Source: HKCCE3408 sp038530555 (GTDB lineage: Bacteria; Pseudomonadota; Alphaproteobacteria; Rhodobacterales; Rhodobacteraceae). From it: a stretch of 64,000 nucleotides of DNA. This document shows positions 44,210-52,750 of the stretch, one piece after another. The stretch is taken from NCBI GenBank assembly GCA_038530555.1, contig JBCBCN010000008.1, forward strand, positions 124,001 through 188,000. The letters are read 5' to 3'. The translations under genes and the position numbers were made by a program. Under the pieces are notes generated by a model that was not told the origin of the DNA, did no database searches, and was given only the letters and a program-made list of their open reading frames with translations. How positions within the stretch are numbered: position 1 is the stretch's first letter; every line of letters begins with the position of its first letter.

Positions 44210-44692
44210 TCAATCTTCGACAAACATGTAAGCCAATTCGCGGTCGAGCAAGCTGATCAGAATCATTCCGTCGAAGCCGCCTAGCGCGAAAATTACGTCT
44301 TCATTTCGTCCGAAAGTCTCTAAGAAATCGTTTTGGAATGGCCATGAATAGTCAACGCTAATCAAAGCGGCTCTTGTATGCCCGAAGAAAAAGTGGCCGT
44401 CAGGGTCGGCCCGAGAAAAGATATAAGTGAGGCAAAAGTCGTGCATTCCTCGCGCTATACAAGACGTATCATCGCGCAATGCGACAAGGTCTTCATGCAC
44501 AGCGATTCTTGTGAACGCGCTCGGGTCGAAACAAGCGATGCAAGCGGATTGCGCGGATAGGGCCAAAGCCGTTTGGTGCGCCTCTTTGTCCGTTATGGGG
44601 GCGAACCTCGCTGCATAGGGAAGGCTAGCGAATAATTCCGTCGTGAAAAGCACCCCTGCGATTAAGATTGCGTTTTGCAGCAGGTGTTTCAT
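44210..44692 (-). CDS. Exported protein of unknown function in a lower-G+C patch
   Basis: A 160-residue protein with a signal peptide (MKHLLQNAILIAGVLFTTELFA). The mature part has four or five cysteines (SACIACFDPS, TSCIARGMHDFCLTYIF), which could form disulfides, but no recognised domain. Its base composition is visibly lower in G+C than that of all neighbours, and its codons include TTT, ATA-free but many A/T-ending choices, suggesting recent acquisition next to the tRNA gene. Ribosome-binding sequence is weak. Confidence 0.65.
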   Translation of the reverse strand: MKHLLQNAILIAGVLFTTELFASLPYAARFAPITDKEAHQTALALSAQSACIACFDPSAFTRIAVHEDLVALRDDTSCIARGMHDFCLTYIFSRADPDGHFFFGHTRAALISVDYSWPFQNDFLETFGRNEDVIFALGGFDGMILISLLDRELAYMFVED

Positions 44693-45005
44693 CAGGCTGT
44701 CCCTATATCCATAAAGAGGCTCCGCGGAAATCGCGACGCCCAGACCTTGGCCTCTGTCACTTCCTCTCAGCTCATTGCGCGCGGGTCGATATCAGTCATG
44801 GGATGGCTGCCTTTCTGTGGGCGACGATAGAAAGCCCGGCAAAGCTAAAGGCTCTGATCCCTGTCTTCAAACCCTAGACATGACCGATCGACGATCCCAT
44901 CGCAGCCCCTGCAATCCCAACCCGCAAATATACCGCCAGCATGCCCGGCCCCGGCGCCCCCGAAAGGCCAACCAAGACCGGGCATGTCACGCGCTCGGGG
45001 CGCCT
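44693..45005. other. Gene-free interval upstream of 44692 and downstream of the formaldehyde dehydrogenase
   Basis: No convincing gene is seen. A nine-base-pair inverted repeat, CATGCCCGG (44940-44948) and CCGGGCATG (44978-44986), encloses 29 bases and may slow transcription leaving the dehydrogenase gene, but there is no T-run. Confidence 0.5.
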
Positions 45006-46169
45006 TTACTCCGGCACAATCTCACCGGGCAGGGAGTTCACCGTCATCGTTTCCTTCGGCTGGAAGTGGATGACCGAGCGGATCGACTCGCCCGCCTTCA
45101 AAAGATCAAATGCCGTGTTGATCTGGCCGTGGTTCATGTGGTGCGTGATATAGGGATCGACGCTGAAATCCCCGCGCATCCATTCGTCAACCATGCCGGG
45201 CAATTGGCTCCGACCCAGAACACCGCCAAAGGCCGTCCCGCGCCAGACGCGCCCCGTGACAAGCTGAAACGGTCGGGTCGAGATTTCCTGACCCGCGCCG
45301 GCCACACCGATCACCGTGCATTCGCCCCAGCCCTTGTGGCAGGCCTCCAGCGCCGAGCGCATCAGCTCGACATTGCCCACGGCCTCAAACGTATAGTCGA
45401 GCCCGCCATTGGTCATATCGATCAGAACTTCGTGGATCGGTTGGGAATGGTCTTTGGGGTTCACGCATTCCGTGGCGCCCAGCGACATCGCGAGGGGGAA
45501 TTTGTTCGGGTTCACATCGATGCCGATGATGCGCGAGGCGCCTTTCAGGACCGCGCCCTGGATCACCGCCATGCCGACCGCGCCGAGGCCAAAGACCGCC
45601 ACCGACGATCCCGGCTCAACCTTGGCGGTGTTACGCACTGCGCCGATCCCCGTAGGCACGGCACAGCCCATGACCGAGGCCTTCGAGAGCGGTGCATCCT
45701 TGGAGATTTTCGCCACCGAGATCTCAGGAAGCACGGTATATTCGCTAAAGGTGCTGGTGCCCATATAGTGCAGGATTTGCTTGCCCTTATAGGAAAACCG
45801 CGACGTGCCATCCGGCATCAGGCCGGCGCCCTGGGTGGCGCGGATGGTCTGGCACAGATTGGTCTTGCCCGATTGGATATAGGGGCAGTTCGGGTCTTCG
45901 GGCACATAGAGCGGGATGACATGGTCGCCCGGTTTGACCGAGGTCACGCCCTTTCCCACCTCTTCCACGACGCCGCAGCCTTCATGGCCCAGAATGCAGG
46001 GAAAGAGGCCTTCGGGATCTTCGCCCGATAGGGTAAAGACATCCGTATGGCAGAGGCTGGTGGTCACGATCCGAACTAGAACCTCGCCGTCCTTGGGCCC
46101 CTCCAGATCAATCTCTTCGATCTCAAGGGGGCGATTGGCCTCCCAGGCAATTGCCGCGCGTGTTTTCAT
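45006..46169 (-). CDS. S-(hydroxymethyl)glutathione dehydrogenase / class III alcohol dehydrogenase
   Basis: A 387-residue zinc dehydrogenase that oxidises S-hydroxymethylglutathione formed from formaldehyde, and also reduces S-nitrosoglutathione. The catalytic zinc site is intact (C40 in SLCHTDVF, H62/E63 in LGHEGCG), as are GLGAVGMAVIQGA (NAD) and the ATQGAGLMPDGTSRFS signature. In the structural-zinc lobe, however, the usual four cysteines are reduced to two: positions 92 and 98 are Asp and Ile, and only C95 and C106 remain. The neighbouring genes suggest no fixed operon. Formaldehyde from sarcosine oxidase (window end) would be a natural substrate. Confidence 0.93.
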   Translation of the reverse strand: MKTRAAIAWEANRPLEIEEIDLEGPKDGEVLVRIVTTSLCHTDVFTLSGEDPEGLFPCILGHEGCGVVEEVGKGVTSVKPGDHVIPLYVPEDPNCPYIQSGKTNLCQTIRATQGAGLMPDGTSRFSYKGKQILHYMGTSTFSEYTVLPEISVAKISKDAPLSKASVMGCAVPTGIGAVRNTAKVEPGSSVAVFGLGAVGMAVIQGAVLKGASRIIGIDVNPNKFPLAMSLGATECVNPKDHSQPIHEVLIDMTNGGLDYTFEAVGNVELMRSALEACHKGWGECTVIGVAGAGQEISTRPFQLVTGRVWRGTAFGGVLGRSQLPGMVDEWMRGDFSVDPYITHHMNHGQINTAFDLLKAGESIRSVIHFQPKETMTVNSLPGEIVPE

Positions 46170-46217
46170 GATGACCTCCCTACATGTCCTGTGGGAGAGC
46201 CTACGCGCCTTTAATTG

Positions 46218-46883
46218 TCAGTGCAAAAGGTCTTCGTCCCGTGCGGCATTCAGATCCGAAACCGGATCCAAAACAAGAACAAGCCGCGCCTCGCCTGTGC
46301 CCTCGATAGGCGGAGAGCGGTGCAGCAGCGTTTGCGCCATCTCCACCGGCCACAGGGACCCGCGCAGCATGATGGGGCAACCGGTCGGTGTTGTGTGCAC
46401 ATGTCTTGGATCGGCGGTCGGATCCGCTTGGCTCGAGGACAGCCCGTATTGCGTGCCCGTGCCGCGATAGGTGCAGATCAGGCGCGCGGTCATGCTGTCG
46501 AGGTGAAACTTGCGGCAGGCATTGGTGGTAATCACATCGAGGCGCAGACGCAAAAAATGCGCCTGCATCACGCGCGCAAAGATCTCGGCCAAGGCGGCTA
46601 CATCGTCGATCAGCATGTCGCGCTCAATGCTCGGCGTCAGATCCTGGCCGTCACACAGATCGCTCATGACGTGGCGCACCGCATTGGGGCGCAGGATGGT
46701 GCGCGCCCGGGGCAGTTGATCCACGGGCAACGCGCCAATCCAGTCCTGAAATGCCGTCAGAGGCGCGCGCTGCCAAATCGCGGCGGCGCAGTCTGTCTCA
46801 TGGATCGCAAACAGGCTTTGCGGGGCCGCCCCGATGGCGACCCCCTCCACGCTGGCCGCGGCAATGCTCCGGTGCAGTGTCAC
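46218..46883 (-). CDS. DUF1826 protein, partner of CobW-type metallochaperone
   Basis: A 221-residue cytoplasmic protein of the DUF1826 family. It contains NACRKFHLDSMTARLICTYRGTGTQY and HVHTTPTGCPIMLRG, with several His and Cys residues that resemble a metal site. The family is regularly encoded beside CobW/ZigA-type zinc GTPases, as here: the ATG overlaps the end of the cobW-like gene by four bases (ATGA). A role in zinc-limitation response is inferred. Confidence 0.87.
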   Translation of the reverse strand: MTLHRSIAAASVEGVAIGAAPQSLFAIHETDCAAAIWQRAPLTAFQDWIGALPVDQLPRARTILRPNAVRHVMSDLCDGQDLTPSIERDMLIDDVAALAEIFARVMQAHFLRLRLDVITTNACRKFHLDSMTARLICTYRGTGTQYGLSSSQADPTADPRHVHTTPTGCPIMLRGSLWPVEMAQTLLHRSPPIEGTGEARLVLVLDPVSDLNAARDEDLLH

Positions 46884-48109
46884 GCGGCTTCCTGGGCCCG
46901 TCGCCAGATCGGGAACGGGTCAGGCAGATCCGGCAGCGCATCCGGCCCCGGCGCGAGGTGTTCGGGCACGAGGCAGGAGTTGAGCGTCGCTTTCAGCGCG
47001 GGCCAATCAATTTCTGTCCCGATAAAGACGATCTCTTGGCGCCGGTCGCCCCAGGGCTCGACCCAGTTCGAGGCGATGTAGTCGCGCACCTCCGGATGTG
47101 TGGGCCAGCGCTCGGACGGGACCGAGGCCCACCACGTGCCCATCGGCTTGACCGAGGACAGAGTTCCGGCCTGGGAAAATTCCGCCACCCAGGTGGGGCG
47201 CGTGGCGATCCAGAAATGGCCTTTGGCCCGGATCACACCGGGAAGCTCGCCCTCAAGGACCCGTAGGATCTTGTCCGGCTCAAACGGCTGACGCGCGCGG
47301 AAAACGTAGCTCTTGACGCCGTATTCCTCGGTCTCGGGCACGTGATCGGCAAAACCATAGAGCTCTTTGGCCCACATCGGGTGCTCGTGCGCCTTTTCAA
47401 AATCGAACAATCCGGTGTTCAAAATCGCCTCGGCAGGCACGTTTGAATGGTCTGTTTCAATGATCTTGGCATCCGCGTTCAGCGCGCGGATGATCTGTCG
47501 CGCGGCATTGGTGCGCGCGCGGCCCGCATCGGTCACTTTGTTCAGGATGATGACATTGGCGAACTCGATCTGCTCTACCAGCAGGTCAACCAGCGTGCGC
47601 TCATCCTCTTCGCCCAGGGTCTCGCCACGATCAGCGAGGAAATCTTGGCTGGAGTAATCCGCGGTCAAGTTTACCGCATCCACGACGGTGACCATCGTGT
47701 CCACGCGCGCAACGTCCGACAGGCTTTCGCCGCCCTCGTCGCGGAAATCGAAGGTGGCAGCGACGGGGAGGGGCTCGGAAATGCCGGTCGACTCTATCAA
47801 GAGGTAATCGAACCGGCCCTCTTCGGCGAGGCGGCGGACCTCTTGGAGCAAGTCATCGCGCAGGGTGCAGCAGATGCAGCCATTGGACATCTCGACCAGC
47901 GTTTCGTTAGTGCGGCTCAACTCGGTATCGGCGCGGACCAGGTCGGCATCGATGTTCACTTCGGACATGTCATTGACGATCACGGCCACGCGGCGCCCTT
48001 CGCGGTTGTTCAGCACCCGATTGAGCAACGTCGTTTTACCAGCGCCCAGAAAGCCGGAGAGGACGGTGACAGGCAAGCGGCGGGATTGGGGGAGGCGGGT
48101 ATCTGGCAT
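46880..48109 (-). CDS. CobW/COG0523-family GTP-binding metallochaperone
   Basis: A 409-residue P-loop GTPase. GFLGAGKTT (19-27) is Walker A, followed by the metal-binding GCICC (77-81), an LLIESTGISEPLPV segment and NKVTD for guanine specificity; a CobW C-terminal domain begins near residue 260 (VKSYVFRARQPF). With a Zur-like palindrome 22 bases before its start, it is best read as a zinc-type (ZigA-like) member that loads or moves zinc under starvation, not as the cobalamin CobW. Confidence 0.93.
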   Translation of the reverse strand: MPDTRLPQSRRLPVTVLSGFLGAGKTTLLNRVLNNREGRRVAVIVNDMSEVNIDADLVRADTELSRTNETLVEMSNGCICCTLRDDLLQEVRRLAEEGRFDYLLIESTGISEPLPVAATFDFRDEGGESLSDVARVDTMVTVVDAVNLTADYSSQDFLADRGETLGEEDERTLVDLLVEQIEFANVIILNKVTDAGRARTNAARQIIRALNADAKIIETDHSNVPAEAILNTGLFDFEKAHEHPMWAKELYGFADHVPETEEYGVKSYVFRARQPFEPDKILRVLEGELPGVIRAKGHFWIATRPTWVAEFSQAGTLSSVKPMGTWWASVPSERWPTHPEVRDYIASNWVEPWGDRRQEIVFIGTEIDWPALKATLNSCLVPEHLAPGPDALPDLPDPFPIWRRAQEAA

Positions 48110-48130
48110 GGAAAACTCCTAGCTTGATTA

Positions 48131-48145
48131 TGTTATAATATAACA
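48131..48145. promoter_or_regulatory. Zur-box-like operator between divergent genes
   Basis: TGTTATAATATAACA is a perfect 15-base palindrome (odd centre) in otherwise G+C-rich DNA. It matches the TGTTATANTATAACA form known for Zur operators. It ends 22 bases before the cobW-like start on the left and lies 78 bases before the flavoprotein start on the right; TATAAT inside it can serve as a -10 box. Binding by Zur would repress one or both directions when zinc is plentiful. Confidence 0.85.
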
Positions 48146-48222
48146 CCATATTCCCCGGTGCGAGTGCAACCCAACGGCAGCACAAATCGTCGATCGAGCA
48201 TTCCAACAGGGCTTTGAAAAGA

Positions 48223-49368
48223 ATGAACGTGGCTGGCGCGGTAGAACTTCCCGCTCACATGCGTGTGGCGATTATTGGTGCGGGCCCGGCCGGGCTTGGG
48301 GTTGCACGTGTCCTAGGCGATCTTGCGATCCCGGATGTTTGGGTGCTTGAGCGGGGCCGCATCGGGCAAAGTTTCCATGACTGGCCCGCGGAAACCCGGC
48401 TTTTGACGCCGTCTTTTCCAAGCAATGTCTTCGGCGTCACCGATCTTAACGCCATCAGCTTCGACAGCTCGCCAGGTTGGTCGTTGAAAACAGAACACCC
48501 GAACGGGCCGGCCTATGCCCTCTATCTCGAACATGCCGCCCATGTGTACGGGCTGAATGTGCGCTGCGGTGTGGATGTCGCGGGCATCGCGCCGCGCGGC
48601 GCGGAGGGCGGTTTTACCGTCAGCACGGATCAAGGCGATGTCGTGGCCGATTACGTCATCTGGGCCTGCGGTCATTTCGGAGCGCCCGCGACCGACGGGC
48701 TCCCGGGTGCAGAGCTTGGGCGGCACTACGGCTCATTCAAGACCTGGAATGAAATCCAAGAAGACGTGGCCTATGTCATCGGCGGCTACGAAAGCGGCAT
48801 CGATGCGGCCATCGGCATTGCGCAGAAGGGCAAAGAGGTGATCGTGCTCGACCGTGGCGCGCCGTGGCTCGACGATGACAAAGACCCCAGCCGCAGCCTG
48901 TCTCCCTACACGCAGCAGCGCCTGGACGTCTTTTCACAATGTCTTTCGATCAAGCTGATTCCGGATGTCGATGTCGTCGCACTTGAGCGGCAAGAGGACG
49001 GCATCCACATCCTTGCGGGCGATGGTCGGTCCTGGCTGTCAGATGGCGCGCCGGTGCTTGCTACGGGGTTTGGATCGGGGACGGGACGGGTGGCGGAGTT
49101 TTTCGAATACGATAATTCCGGGATTCCGCTTTTGACCGGAACAGACGAGTCCACCGCGCAGCCGGGGCTGTTTCTTGTGGGGCCCGAGGTGTCGCATCAA
49201 GGGCACCTCTTTTGCTTTATTTATAAATTCCGCCAACGTTTTGCCGTGGTGGCCGCCACAATCGCGGAGCGTATGGGCGTCGATACGACGCCGCTTGAGA
49301 TTTATGAGGCCAATGGGATGTATTTGGATGATTTGGCCTGTTGCGATGATGATAAATGTCTGTGCTGA
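48223..49368 (+). CDS. FAD/NAD(P)-dependent monooxygenase-like oxidoreductase with Cys-rich tail
   Basis: A 381-residue flavoprotein of the flavin-monooxygenase-like type. GAGPAGLGVARVLG near residue 18 is the FAD motif; IGQSFHDWPAETRLLTPSFP follows, and YVIGGYESGIDAAIG is the NAD(P)H motif near residue 185. The C-terminal end, ACCDDDKCLC, has four cysteines in ten residues and looks like a metal-binding tail. The start is uncertain: ATG 48223 is chosen, TTG 48214 and ATG 48259 are options. It overlaps the transporter by 13 bases. ArsO-like proteins next to ACR3 are the nearest known parallel. Confidence 0.82.
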   Translation: MNVAGAVELPAHMRVAIIGAGPAGLGVARVLGDLAIPDVWVLERGRIGQSFHDWPAETRLLTPSFPSNVFGVTDLNAISFDSSPGWSLKTEHPNGPAYALYLEHAAHVYGLNVRCGVDVAGIAPRGAEGGFTVSTDQGDVVADYVIWACGHFGAPATDGLPGAELGRHYGSFKTWNEIQEDVAYVIGGYESGIDAAIGIAQKGKEVIVLDRGAPWLDDDKDPSRSLSPYTQQRLDVFSQCLSIKLIPDVDVVALERQEDGIHILAGDGRSWLSDGAPVLATGFGSGTGRVAEFFEYDNSGIPLLTGTDESTAQPGLFLVGPEVSHQGHLFCFIYKFRQRFAVVAATIAERMGVDTTPLEIYEANGMYLDDLACCDDDKCLC

Positions 49369-50363
49369 GTGACGCGCCTAAACCCGAGACTGTAAGCACC
49401 GGTGCCTTCGGGGCCGCGGGTCTGTTTTTGGCTTCTATGCTCGCGGGCTCGGCGTTGGGCCTTTATGCGCCAGAGGCCGCTGAAAGGGCTTCGGGCTTTA
49501 CAGATACGACGCTGCTGATTTTAATCTCACTTATCTTTTTCGAGCTTCGTCTGAGCAACGTCGCACGCGCCTTCGGTAATTTCAAATTTCTGACGCTGGC
49601 CTGGATCGCGAATTTTCTGATCGTTCCCGCGATCGGCTTTGCAATTGCTAGCCTTCTTTTCAGTGGGCAACCGCTGCTTTTTGCCGGGATAATGATCTAT
49701 TTCCTTGCCCCGTGCACGGATTGGTTTTTGGGCTTCACGCGGATGGCGCACGGAAATACCGAATTGGGCGCAGCCCTTATTCCGATCAATATGGTCTCGC
49801 AATTGCTCCTATTTCCACTCTGGCTTTGGTTTTTTACACCGGCCACGGGATTGGTGGATTTTGGCGCTATGCCTGTGCTTTTGGTCCAGTGGTTTTTGCT
49901 GCCGATGGCCCTCGCGCAGGGTCTGCGGTTTGCGCTGAATTGGGCCCTACCGGAGGCCACTTTTGAAGCGCTTATGGATCAAGCGAGCCGCTTTACCACG
50001 CTTGCCCTGGCACTCTTGATCGCCCTACTATTCGCAAGCCATGTCAAGGCGATCCTGGGGAATGCGGGCGTTTTCGCGCTCGTCGCATTGGCCGTTATGC
50101 TGTTCTTCGCACTGACGTTTTTGGTTGGGCGCGCAATCGCGTCATCGGCGCAATTGCCGTATCCCAATCAAGCTCTGCTCGCTATGACAATGGCGGCACG
50201 CAACGCCCCGTTGATGCTGGCCCTCACAGCTGTGGCAATTCCGGATCAGCCGCTTGTATTGGCGGTAATCGTTTTCGGAATGCTCGTGGAAATCCCGCAT
50301 CTGACCCTTCTGAGGCAACTCCTCTTGCGCCAGTCCCGTCCCTCTCACAAGGTCGAGGTTTGA
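49356..50363 (+). CDS. ACR3/bile-acid-symporter-like membrane transporter
   Basis: A 335-residue protein with about ten membrane helices. It has the ACR3-type pattern: FLAPCTDW with C120 in helix 4, followed by LGAALIPINMVSQ, and VFGMLVEIPHL with E312 in helix 9, both residues being required for arsenite export in known ACR3. Substrate identity in this context is uncertain, because the operon appears to lie beside a Zur-like operator and there is no arsR or arsC. It overlaps the flavoprotein gene and is followed after one base by a small gene. Confidence 0.85.
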   Translation: MSVLSDAPKPETVSTGAFGAAGLFLASMLAGSALGLYAPEAAERASGFTDTTLLILISLIFFELRLSNVARAFGNFKFLTLAWIANFLIVPAIGFAIASLLFSGQPLLFAGIMIYFLAPCTDWFLGFTRMAHGNTELGAALIPINMVSQLLLFPLWLWFFTPATGLVDFGAMPVLLVQWFLLPMALAQGLRFALNWALPEATFEALMDQASRFTTLALALLIALLFASHVKAILGNAGVFALVALAVMLFFALTFLVGRAIASSAQLPYPNQALLAMTMAARNAPLMLALTAVAIPDQPLVLAVIVFGMLVEIPHLTLLRQLLLRQSRPSHKVEV

Positions 50364-50364
50364 A

Positions 50365-50586
50365 ATGTCCTTCGTTCCCGAAAGCTTTGAAGACTGGAGA
50401 CATTGCATCACGGTTAAATGCGATATTCCGCTAACGGCGCAATATATTGACGACCGGATTGCGGCTCTGACAGACGACAGCGATTTCAACACGCAGAGAT
50501 TTATTGAGCGTTGGGGTGCCAAGCATCACGCGCGCACGGTGGAGTGGTTCAAGCGCGCGAAAGAGGAACTGGCGGCGAGTGCCTGA
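50365..50586 (+). CDS. Small protein of unknown function, third gene of the transporter operon
   Basis: A 73-residue soluble, charged protein with a single cysteine (WRHCITVKCDIP has two, at about residues 14 and 19). No domain is recognised. It begins one base after the transporter stop codon, which strongly suggests a joint transcript and possibly a joint function. Its coding composition is less G+C-rich than the rest. Confidence 0.75.
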   Translation: MSFVPESFEDWRHCITVKCDIPLTAQYIDDRIAALTDDSDFNTQRFIERWGAKHHARTVEWFKRAKEELAASA

Positions 50587-50609
50587 AGAATACCTCCGGT
50601 TTGTATTGG

Positions 50610-52640
50610 TCAATAGGCGTTCATCGTCAAAAGCTCATATTCCGCGACCCGCTCGTCGTCCTGGTTGGTCAGCGTCACGTGCCACCGTACCTCGCCATAC
50701 GCCTCGTTGCGCGGGGTTTTCTGTTTCACGCTCAGGCGGACTTTGACGCTGTCGCCGGGCTCTACGGGTTTCATAAAACGCAAATTGTCGAGGCCTGTAT
50801 TGGCCAGGACCGGGCCTTCCTCGGGCTGCACGAAGAGACCGGCGGCAAAGGACAAAAGCAAATAGCCATGGGCCACGCGCCCCGGAAAGAACGGGTTTCT
50901 CGCAGCGGCGTCCTGATCCATATGCGCATAGAACGTGTCGCCGGTGAAATGGGCGAAATGCTCGATATCCTCCAAAGTGATCTCCCGCGCCGCGCTATGC
51001 AGCGTCTCACCGATTTCAAGCGCGTGAAAACTGCGCGTGAAAGGGTGATCGGCATTTGAGATTTCGGTCGCGCCCGGCATCCATTTGCGCCCAATCCCAG
51101 CAAGGATGTCGGGGCTGCCCTGGATCGCGGTGCGCTGCATGTAATGCATGACGCCGCGCACGCCGCCCATCTCTTCGCCGCCGCCCGCGCGCCCCGGCCC
51201 GCCGTGAACCATATGGGGCAGGGGGGCACCGTGGCCGGTGCTCTCGCCCATGCTGTCGCGGTTGTTGAAGTAGAGCCGCCCGTGAAACGGCCCGGCCTCA
51301 TAGGCCACTTGGCGCGCCACATCGCGGTCATGGGTGATCACCGAGGCGACAAGGCTGCCCTGGCCACGGTTCACCAGCGCGATGGCATGGTCGAGATCGC
51401 GGTAGGGCATGATCGTGGAGACGGGCCCGAAGGCCTCAACCGAATGCACCGCCTCCGCCTGGTCCGGCGCGGCACAGTGAAAGAGCATAGGCGGAAGGAA
51501 GGCGCCCTTGGCGGCATCCGCACCTTCAACGTGGAAATTGTCCGGATCGCCAAAGACACGCTCGGCCTCCGCCCCGATCAGCGCGGCTTTTTGCAGGACG
51601 TCGGTTCTTTGCGCGGAAGACACGAGCGCGCCCATACGGGTCTCCGGGCGGCGCGGATCGCCGATCCGGGCCTTCGCAAGGCTGCCGCTCAAGGCCTCAA
51701 TGGCCGCGCCGATATGGGCCTCGGGTGCGATGATCCGGCGGATCGCGGTGCATTTCTGGCCCGCTTTCGCCGTCATCTCCCGCGTGACCTCCTTTATGAA
51801 GAGGTCAAACTCGGGGGTGCCAGGTCCGGAATCGGGGCCGAGGATCGAGGCGTTGAGGCTGTCTTGCTCGGCGATGAAGCGGATCGATTGGGCCAGAAGA
51901 TGTGGGGCGGAGCGCAACTTGAGCGCGGTCTCGGCGGAGCCCGTAAAGCTGACCACATCCTGATGCGTCAGGCGGCCCAGCATATCGCCCAAGCCGCCCG
52001 AGACCAGTTGCGCCGCGCCCGGCGGCAGGATGCCACTGTCGAGCATGAGGCGCATCGCCCGCTCGGCCACATAACAGCTTGCCGTTGCGGGTTTCACGAT
52101 GGCCGGAACCCCGGCCAGAAGCGTGGGCGCAAGCTTTTCGAGCATCCCCCAGACAGGGAAATTAAAGGCGTTGATATGTACGGCCACACCCCTGAGCGGC
52201 GTGCAGATATGCTGTCCTAGGAAGGTGCCGTTGCGCGACAGCATCTCGACCCCGCCGTCGAGGTAAATCGTGTCATCGGGCATCTCGCGGCGGCCCTTGG
52301 AGGCAAAGACCAGCATCGTGCCGATTCCGCCGTCGACATCGATCAGGTGATCCTTTTGCGTCGCCCCGGTGGCGAATGAGATGTCGTAGAGCTCCTGTTT
52401 ATGCTCGGCCAAATGCAGGGCAAGGGCTTTGAGCATCTTGGCGCGGTCGTGGAAGGTCATCTTGCGCAGGGCGGGGCCGCCGACGCTGCGCGCATAGTCC
52501 AGCATCGCCTCGGTATCGAGCGCACTGTTGCCGGCGCGGGCGATCACGGTGCCGTCGATGGCCGAGCGGATCTCGCGCGCCGCATCGTCCGGCCCGACCC
52601 AGGTGCCTGCCGCAAAGCTCTTGATGTCCCCAATCGTCAT
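50610..52640 (-). CDS. paaZ: Oxepin-CoA hydrolase / 3-oxo-5,6-dehydrosuberyl-CoA semialdehyde dehydrogenase
   Basis: A 676-residue bifunctional enzyme that opens oxepin-CoA and oxidises the resulting aldehyde. The N-terminal aldehyde dehydrogenase domain (about 1-520) has FTGSAETALKLRS and the catalytic cysteine in AGQKCTAIRR; the C-terminal MaoC-type hydratase domain has HFAHFTGDTFYAHMDQDAA. The ATG at 52640 gives the family start (MTIGDIKSFAAGTWVG); the open frame runs further. It is divergent from paaI, with a palindromic operator in between. Confidence 0.96.
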   Translation of the reverse strand: MTIGDIKSFAAGTWVGPDDAAREIRSAIDGTVIARAGNSALDTEAMLDYARSVGGPALRKMTFHDRAKMLKALALHLAEHKQELYDISFATGATQKDHLIDVDGGIGTMLVFASKGRREMPDDTIYLDGGVEMLSRNGTFLGQHICTPLRGVAVHINAFNFPVWGMLEKLAPTLLAGVPAIVKPATASCYVAERAMRLMLDSGILPPGAAQLVSGGLGDMLGRLTHQDVVSFTGSAETALKLRSAPHLLAQSIRFIAEQDSLNASILGPDSGPGTPEFDLFIKEVTREMTAKAGQKCTAIRRIIAPEAHIGAAIEALSGSLAKARIGDPRRPETRMGALVSSAQRTDVLQKAALIGAEAERVFGDPDNFHVEGADAAKGAFLPPMLFHCAAPDQAEAVHSVEAFGPVSTIMPYRDLDHAIALVNRGQGSLVASVITHDRDVARQVAYEAGPFHGRLYFNNRDSMGESTGHGAPLPHMVHGGPGRAGGGEEMGGVRGVMHYMQRTAIQGSPDILAGIGRKWMPGATEISNADHPFTRSFHALEIGETLHSAAREITLEDIEHFAHFTGDTFYAHMDQDAAARNPFFPGRVAHGYLLLSFAAGLFVQPEEGPVLANTGLDNLRFMKPVEPGDSVKVRLSVKQKTPRNEAYGEVRWHVTLTNQDDERVAEYELLTMNAY

Positions 52641-52687
52641 CGCCTGACCGCCTTTCGCGTCCTTGCTGGTGATCAAAAGAATAGTTG

Positions 52688-52701
52688 ACCAACCGGTTGG
52701 T
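52688..52701. promoter_or_regulatory. Palindromic operator between paaZ and paaI (PaaR candidate)
   Basis: ACCAACCGGTTGGT is a perfect 14-base palindrome in the 110-base divergent interval, 48 bases from the paaZ start and 50 from paaI. Its length and symmetry suit a TetR-family dimer; the paaR gene in the same cluster is the obvious candidate. Position suggests control of both directions. Confidence 0.75.
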
Positions 52702-52750
52702 TTATCATTACTGATAGGGATCGAGAGTGCACTTGGCAAGGGAGAGTTCA

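Noticed and set aside
43969..44223. 84-codon minus-strand frame after the orphan exported protein
   Set aside because: No credible ribosome-binding site and no domain; the second half has a composition like the neighbouring non-coding DNA.
44668..44877. 69-codon plus-strand frame
   Set aside because: No start signal, no hydrophobic or charged pattern of a real protein, no support from neighbours.
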